DNA of 64,000 nt from Gigaspora rosea (Eukaryota > Glomeromycota > Glomeromycetes > Diversisporales > Gigasporaceae). A model generated the notes under the pieces. That model worked only from the letters and a program-made list of their open reading frames with translations, searched no databases and was not told the DNA's origin. Within the stretch, counting starts at the first letter, position 1. Every line of letters begins with the position of its first letter. The stretch lies in the NCBI GenBank assembly GCA_003550325.1, contig QKWP01001696.1, forward strand, positions 50,946 to 114,945, given 5' to 3'. Positions 56,993-64,000 of the stretch are shown here, one piece after another. A program made the translations under genes and the position numbers.

Positions 56993-59900
56993 GATTGGCC
57001 ATTGGAGGAATACTTCTTATACCAATTAATTTGTCAAACTTTTATGGCAATTAGCAGTTAATTGGATGCATTACTCTTAACTGATTTTAGCCTAATTGTC
57101 GCGTATTGCCGTATGGTTTTTCCGATTTGATATTCTATCTAGACGGGCATTGCAGGTAAACTCCGAGTGGGCCATTAGTGGGCCATTCGAATTATTGTTC
57201 TGAACTGAATGACATGATCTCATTGATTAATTGGTGAGCTTTATGTGAGAAACTATTCCGGTCGAAGACACTGTGTTATGCGATTGTATATTTGGCTTTC
57301 AAATACAATATTATCGCTTTAAGACAAGTGTAATTAAAAGAGAAAAGTTTAATTGCTGAACTATTATAATATATCCATACATTATCTAGTTCGGCCGGCC
57401 TGTATTGGTGATACTTTTGCTAAAAATAAATATGCAATTAATTATTTGTACAAGTCTGTAGCAGAGTTTGATATCGGTTCGGTTTTATAAACCGTTTCAA
57501 TCGGTTTTAACATATATGAAAAATAAAACCGGTTCCGGACTCTAGTCCATAATAAAGTCCGGAATCGAGTATTTTTTTTTTATATGTTAAAACCGGATTT
57601 AACGGTTGTAACGTAAAAAAAAAATTAATTAATTCCCCGAACTCTAGTTTGTACATTACCTTGTTTACGGAAAAGTTCTGTTAAGTCGAACGTTCTAATT
57701 ACGTACATAAAAAGCTTCAACCATTTTTATTAATTGTATGTTCGGCAAAATTTTGACAATAGAAAGTTATATGAGATTAAATTCCGGTGTTATTTCTCCA
57801 GAACTCTTCGTATTTGGGATTGATGAACAGTTCTGTGTGTTTATGGTTGGTAGGATAAATGAGGCTGATAACTGTTAATTTGACATAGAATTATCCGCTA
57901 CTCCGGCGTGTATTTGAAAGTATTTGTGCAAACTACGTGCCAAAACCAATTTTATTTAAAAATAATAAAGCCGGAATTTTTTTTTAAAGATATTAATGAA
58001 TATTAAATATAAAGAATTGTATTTTGTTCGGAATTTTTTCATTTTACGGAGTATTTGAGTCCTCCAAAAAGTATGTATATTTCAAAGCTTTTGCATACCA
58101 TTTTATTGAATAAATGTTTAAGAAAAAAAAAGTCGTTCGGAAAAATGAAATGAAAAGTGCAATTTTCCAATATAAACGCGCGATATTTGAATTTATAAGA
58201 TAGGTTTCGATACTCTACAGATCTACATTAGATTTAACAAATTGCTTTGTCTTATTATCGATGCACTTCATTTACAAATTAAGCCAATTGGCGTGACATA
58301 TTAAATAAATCGTTATTCTAAAATTGTGCATGTAAAAAATTACACAACTTTGATAGTGTATGCATTGGTTAGAATATGAAACGCTTGCATATTACACTTA
58401 CTATTAAAAACTAAAAAAAGTTTGATATATTTATCTTCCGAATAATAAAACTTTTACGGAACTTTTACGGCAATATATTTATAGGTTTTAAATAAATTCT
58501 TATAAGTATAGTATTAAAAATGGATAAAACAAAATAAAGCAGTAACATGTTATATACCGGTTTACTCTCGATAATTTCAGTTACACGATCTGTAATGCAT
58601 GGTTAGTGAAAATAACATTAATAAGATAATAGCTTTAATGTTAATAATATGTTACATCATATTTTTCCTATTGCAAAGTGTATGCATAGCGATAATGCTT
58701 CATCCTTCATCTTGATCTTTACATTAATCTTATATATGTCATCAATGTAGAGCTTTTAAAAATACATTAAAAAAATTGTCTATAATTTAGTGTCAAGGAT
58801 TTATAATAGGAAATTGCAGAAATATAAACGAAAGATTTCCCTAATCACATGATAAAAATTTAAAAAACATGATGATAACATACCACAAATATATTTGAAC
58901 TTGAATAATTTTAGAAAATGTTATCTAATAATTTATATGAAGCTTTTCACATGTTATTTTATTTCTTTTGGCAATGCTGATATAAATTTAAAAAAAGAAT
59001 TCCCAACTTAAACTTCTATTCATCTATTGCCTTATTCAGAGTACATTCAGCGATACCATTGTTTTACATTGTGATAGAGTTTATCGTAAAAGCATTCTTA
59101 TCGTAATTTAAGAATCTGGTAACACTCTTCTGTCAATTTTAAACCAGAGTTCCAAAAAACTGCAATTTATCGGAAAATCAATAAGCAGCAAATTATTCAC
59201 CGATTGTATCTATGCTTCAAGTCTATTCGTATTTCTTAAAAATCCGTATCATGTTAGATATGTTACCCAAATTATTTGGACGTCCTAAACTACGTGGTGA
59301 ATAGTATCACATAGTTTCGACAATAAATATCTACGTAAAGCTAGTCATTCCATTTTTTTAGACGTCTCATAAAGTTTAATTTTGTCCGAGCTTTCGTTTA
59401 ATGCTAGCCAAAAATTTATAGTAATTTGTTACGCTATTTCAAAAAAGTGTCGCACCAGGAAAGTTAGATTATGTCAACTTTCACATCAGGTGTTACGAGC
59501 CAACGAGGTTATAATTAAAAGGGAATCCCCGACAATTATATTTATTTTCCTGCCTATTTCCTGATAATTATTTTCAACACCTAGTATCACCACAAAAATC
59601 GGTACGTATGTACATATGTATGTTATATGTCGTTTATTTTATTGGTTCTTGTCAATTCGGAAATAACATATGTAGCTTTGGAATCGGTATGAATTTCACC
59701 CGATTAATGGATGTTTACACAGTACTCATTAAAATAAAAAAAAAATGCATATACAATATATATGGAATAAAATGCATAGTTATATATTCATAATAAATTC
59801 TAAGCTAAACGCCAAAACAAAGAAAAATCTAGTTGCTAATATATTTTTTTTAAAAACAAAAAAAAAAAAAAGAAAAGAAAACAAAGCTATGCACAATTAG

Positions 59901-60177
59901 TACATCAGGAAGTTGTTTTCACATATAGCTATATAAAAATTTAATTTTATATAAATTATACATATCGGCGTAACATGTCGGCTCGACCAATCATGATCGA
60001 GGATTATCAAAAAATTTTACGCGAAAATTTATTACAAAGCGAATTTTCACAAAAACGGCATTTTTAACCAGCTTTGTATTTATAATTAAGTACGTAGAAA
60101 ATTACGAAATTCATGTATTTGATTATAAGCCAAAATTATATTAAAAAGGCCATTTTTTTGAAAATTAGCTTCCGAAT
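56993..60177. other. Long AT-rich intergenic region
   Basis: No gene is supported. An inverted-repeat cluster lies at 57463-57650, with several copies of aaaccggttccgg/ccggaatc words and actctag ends, like the outer ends of the element at 27507. The frames at 59382-59564 and 59608-59793 are short and featureless. Confidence 0.4.
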
Positions 60178-60495
60178 TTACCCTTGATAGTTACCAACCC
60201 ATTTCTCAATGCCAACCCATCCTAAAACACCCGAATATTTCAACAAACGATAAAAGTACTTCTTTCTACAGCTTAGCATAGCCCTTTTATTAAGTTTTAT
60301 TGGTTTTTTAACTTGTCTATGCGTCAAAAAGGCTCTTTTGTTAGTTGTAACAAGTACTTCGTTTGTTAGTTTTTCAACGTTACTTAGGAGCAAATTTTTG
60401 TGTAACAGTTTATCGAACAAAGACCAAATTATGCCAATCCGCTGATATGATTTAAAAATTATACATAGATCTATAAACCCAATATAGACTTGCAT
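60178..60495 (-). CDS. Hypothetical 105-aa frame
   Basis: The ATG at 60495 opens MQVYIGFIDLCIIFKSYQRI. The C-terminus is basic (KKPIKLNKRAMLSCRKKYF) and ends GWVGIEKWVGNYQG. No family is recognised, there is no visible intron and the neighbours are transposons. It might be a fragment of a repetitive gene or chance. Confidence 0.25.
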   Translation of the reverse strand: MQVYIGFIDLCIIFKSYQRIGIIWSLFDKLLHKNLLLSNVEKLTNEVLVTTNKRAFLTHRQVKKPIKLNKRAMLSCRKKYFYRLLKYSGVLGWVGIEKWVGNYQG

Positions 60496-60764
60496 GGCAT
60501 AAATTTATATATAAATATAATTTTAAATAATATTTATTTAACAGCTATGTAACGAAAATTTAAATATAAAAATGTGTTAAATAGCCAAATAAGTAAAATG
60601 CTAGAATAAAAATAAAAGTTATAATTAAAGTTAGGGTTAGAATTAGAGTTGGAGTTAGGGGTAAAATTACGAGAGAAGCATTTTTAATTAAACTGCAACA
60701 GGGGTACCCTAGTAAAATTTTGAGAGATTGACTATTTCTTTTTTTAAAATTTAGAAAAAATGTG

Positions 60765-61083
60765 TTTGTCACTGGCGGTGATAGTTACCGGAGTGTGATT
60801 GACCAATTAGATTGTGTAATATTATGATCAAAACATAACGAAGCGTCAAAACTTACTATTGTTAGGGTCAGGGTTAGAGCCATAGATAGGGTTCGGGTAA
60901 AGCCTCGTATATAGTAAAATTTTGCAAGAAATTTTTTTTCATAAAAAAGTAGTTTCATAGATAACATTTTAAGTTAGAAGTGATTTTTTAAAAAATCCAA
61001 GTTGTTGCATTTTTCACGTTACATCTGATCCTTTGATCTAATTGGTCGATCATACTCTGGTGACTGTCACTGTCGGTGACAAA
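60765..61083. mobile_element. MITE with ~45-bp arms
   Basis: Arms 60765-60812 and 61037-61083 (tttgtcac...gattgaccaattag) are inverted with a few mismatches. The core has gttagggtcagggttag and aattttgcaag, similar to 53640-53830. Confidence 0.75.
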
Positions 61084-61139
61084 TAGATTCACTCTAAAAT
61101 TTATATAAAAATTATTTAAATTTATAATATACTAGGAAA

Positions 61140-61260
61140 ACGGATACCGTTTGTGTCCGAAGCCAAGAATAAACATCGGGCTAATCCGTATCTATCTCTA
61201 TAGCTGATTGGCTAACAAGTGCATCACATGAGCAGAATCTATGACATTTATGTCTCCATA
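61140..61260. repeat. Fragment with MITE core module
   Basis: Contains atcgggctaatccg and GCTGATTGGCTAACAAGTGC followed by ATCACATGA, a diverged copy of the core in E1 and in the element at 54328, without clear ends of its own. Confidence 0.5.
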
Positions 61261-61354
61261 GAAAGTCAGAAGTGTAGCGAGGACTAAAAATATAGTATTA
61301 TTTAATTTGTGCTCATATTAAAGTACTTGATCTAATTTAATTCATATTACTTAC

Positions 61355-63662
61355 TTTCATAAAAAGGTTGTAAAAAATTGCAGAGATACTCTGCCTTTTC
61401 CCAATCATCATCTAGAGGTGCAATTAGTTCAAAACTAGCATCTTTAAATGCAAAATGTTTGAATATACATCTATACAAGATTGTGGATAACAACATTATG
61501 AATGTTAAATTCCAGTGAGTGACTACATCGAGAGTTGGTTGCAGGCTTGAAACAAGTTTATTACAAAATCTAACAACAAAATCTTTGAAGTTTTGCTGTC
61601 AACGTCCTGAGCTATGGTGTGGATGGCTTTAACTCTGTACAAAAAATAGCTTTACAAAAAATACTACTCCTCTTTTAAAAATTTATAAAATGCAAAACTA
61701 ATCCACAAGTTTTGTTCTTTATGATCTAAAGAATAAAACTTGTGGTTTAGATTTTAATTTAAAGCTAAACTGATAGAGTAGTAGCCTTTTGAAAATTAAA
61801 AATTTATTAATAAATTGTAAAAATGTGAACATATATGTTTTTTAATTTAAGCCAATCAGAATGCACTAAATCAGTCACGTGATTCACCTTTCAGGTTGTA
61901 AAAAAAAATAGACATTTGATTGGCTTACTCTGTATTATATTATCTTCAGAAAAGTGAACAAAGTCACATAATTTCAGTTTAAGCCATCTGCACTATATAA
62001 ATCTATTTTACACAATCTTGGATCTATAACACCAACTACAAGTAAGTAAATTAGCTCTCTTTAATTGAGCCCATATACCCTGGCAATAATGAATTAAAAA
62101 GTTAAAGTTTTATTCAAAACTATATTGGTTATACTAAAATTTAATTTAGCAAAGTAAAAGGTCAACTTTAAATACTAATTAGATGCCTTTTTATCATTTG
62201 CTATATCTATATAATATTTTTAAAAATCAATGCTTTTATCTAGCAGATTTTAACTACTAATCAAATGCCTTTCTTTCTTTTTTTTTTAATTCAGAACAGG
62301 TCAATAGTTCAATAATGTATATTACAATAAAATTACTACTTTAGCAAAGTTGAAATATTTATGACACATTCATGGAAAATTCAGAACAATATTAAATGCT
62401 ATTCTCATAGTTCTTGTGCTTTCTTAGCCAATTCAATTCTTTTGAACATTATCTAATCTATTAAAATGAGTCCCTTGGTTACATTTTCATAGTTTGTAGC
62501 TTTAAGTTGAAAACCTTAATATGATCCTCAATATTTTTATTTTCTCTTGCCTATTCTTGCATGTGTTATATTGGTTATAATGCGCATTTTTTATTCCAAA
62601 AAATTTTTTGGAATAAAATTCTAATTTGAAGGTCATTATATTGAATTTAAAAAAATTGATCCCTTAAATTAAGAGAACACAACATACATATGACTTATGG
62701 ACACAATAGTGGCCCGAGTTAAAAGTTAGATTAGAGTGTATTTTTAGTAATACTAGTCATTGTTGTGTTCATAAGTTACATATTGCTGTATCCATAGCAC
62801 ATATGGTGCTGTACATACCATTAGTTAATTTAATATAATAGGAACTGGACCGGTTTAGAGAGAGCTGACCATGTTATATTTGGAATTCAGCTAAAAATCT
62901 TAAAACTATTTTACTTACCTTATCTACAATGTCTTTAACTATTTTAAGTTCACTAGTGACTATAAGATTCAGTATATGAGCACAACAATATTAATGCAGC
63001 AGAATTCTATTTGCGACAAGCACATTTTATTTATTTAATTCGCGCTTTATACAGGTCATAGCAGCATCGTTGCTAAAGGTTGCATTATTTAAGGTAACTG
63101 CCAACATCTGTTCAAGTATTAATACACATATATTTACAAAGAAATTACTAAATACTGTACTTGCTTTAGATTGATATCCCAATCCTCAAGACACTTAAAA
63201 AACATATCACTGATAACAGCTCTTGTGTGTGGTGAAGGTACTAATTTAAATGCTAAGAGTAGTTTTCGAAGGTTCCAATCTTTATCAATAAAATGGTCTA
63301 AAAAAGCATAACAATTAAGCGACTATATAGAAACAAATAAATAAATATAAATATTTATAATATATACCTGTTACAGCCATGTGTCCAAAATTTTGGTTAG
63401 AAGTCTATAAATTGGTAGTAAAACTTAAATGTCTGAGTGCTTTCTGTATTGCCATATAAGCTTGTGTCTTAAGATCTGCAACATGATTTTAAATCTTTGT
63501 GAGTCGTTTTTCACCTATTACTTTAAATTGTTGTCACAAATTTTTAATAAATATTAAAAACCCTTATGCTCAACCATGCAAAAAGAATATCTGTGCATAA
63601 CAATTATGTCTACTAAATCTTCCCAGCTTTCTCTTGAGAAAATTTGTAAGTAGTGACACCCA
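61355..63662 (-). pseudogene. hAT-family transposase pseudogene
   Basis: Exon-like blocks on the minus strand read in the order of an Ac/ZBED-type hAT transposase: about 63662-63555 (TYKFSQE, DLVDIIVMHRYSFCMVEHKG); 63475-63368 (LSFTTNL*TSNQNFGHMAVT); 63297-63161 (DHFIDKDWNLRKLLLAFKLV, CLEDWDINLK); 63107-62919 (MLAVTLNNATFSNDAA, CCAHILNLIVTSELK); and 61595-61355 (LDVVTHWNLTFIML, DDDWEKAEYLCNFLQPFYE). Junctions are GT-AG. hAT enzymes cut and paste DNA using a DDE/RNase-H fold; these blocks span its N-terminal part through the insertion domain. Lesions: TAG for Trp (63405-63407), two TAA stops, and a frameshift after FSQE. The 3' part including the dimerisation domain is missing. Intron 4 is enlarged to 1.3 kb and includes a Sel1 relic (about 62185-62275). 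Confidence 0.85.
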
Positions 63663-64000
63663 AAAAAAAAAGTCACAGTTCTTGTTAAGATGCATCTTTA
63701 ATATACTTATTACATTTGGTATGTTTTAGATATGAATCAAAGAACTTGAGTAGGATATATTTAGGAGTTCTGGCACAATTTTTGTTACCGATATCAAACT
63801 TGCATATAAATTTGCTTTTCTGTCGTCAAATCAATGATTTCTATCTAGAACACATTTATTTAGCCAAATTCATATCAAAACGGATAAATGACGATAGATT
63901 TACGCTCATATCATCGCTCAAATGACGAAGGATTTATGTTTGCGTCGTCATAATATATTATTTTTTATATATCTAGAATGCAATCTTTTGCTCAAATTTA
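63663..64000. other. Window edge, nothing recognised
   Basis: This stretch may hold upstream parts of the hAT relic, but I cannot identify them. The frame 63716-63925 is not supported. A short inverted gacgac/gtcgtc pattern lies at 63820-63950. Confidence 0.35.

Overview
The window is nuclear DNA of a very AT-rich eukaryote. It has spliceosomal introns of about 70-85 bp, long intergenic stretches packed with inverted-repeat transposons, and a lineage-expanded family of Sel1-repeat/TKL-kinase genes. The repeat style (EWYLKSAEGGNSxGQ with TDKDEKK) and the F-box start of the main gene are those I associate with arbuscular mycorrhizal fungi (Glomeromycotina, Rhizophagus-like). This assignment rests on family recognition, not a search. 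A 762-bp N gap (9581-10342) shows it is a scaffold. I see no tRNA or rRNA gene, CRISPR array or bacterial operon.

Layout. 1-7.4 kb: MITEs, a tandem array, a 1.5-kb foldback array and one decayed coiled-coil gene. 7.4-12.9 kb: a Sel1-kinase pseudogene split by about 3 kb of inserted elements. 12.9-16.1 kb: transposon relics and a decayed multi-exon gene of unknown function. 16.3-22.7 kb: a Sel1-only pseudogene with a long duplicated 5' flank. 23.5-30.5 kb: palindromes, a tRNA-headed retroposon and nested inverted-repeat elements. 31.1-36.9 kb: the key gene. 37.2-56 kb: three roughly 6-kb segmental copies of the Sel1-kinase region (one without a gene, one pseudogene at 44.3-46.6 kb, one nearly intact gene at 50.4-53.1 kb), carrying a solo LTR, a SINE and several MITEs. 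56.4-56.8 kb: a small acidic, Ser-rich gene. 61.4-63.7 kb: a spliced hAT transposase pseudogene.

The main discovery is the gene at 31092-36864. Four exons joined by canonical GT-AG introns give one frame, provided one inserted base in the LRR region is discounted. The predicted protein of about 1627 aa has an F-box-like N-terminus, about 12 ribonuclease-inhibitor-type LRRs, a low-complexity linker, a kinase-like domain that has lost both catalytic Asp residues (HRN, GFS), an FHA domain and a C-terminal GGDEF domain with the signature GGEEF. FHA-GGDEF is a bacterial cyclic-di-GMP architecture and is extraordinary in a fungus. The first metal-binding Asp is Tyr and the inhibitory RxxD site is gone, so it may be a GTP- or nucleotide-sensing derivative, not an active cyclase. 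It shares one exon with the fungal kinase C-lobe, which argues against bacterial contamination.

The other strong theme is the density of non-autonomous DNA elements. Several carry telomere-like CCCTAA tracts and an ATTGGCT...TCACGTGA module, and the same module lies about 130 bp upstream of the GGDEF gene start.
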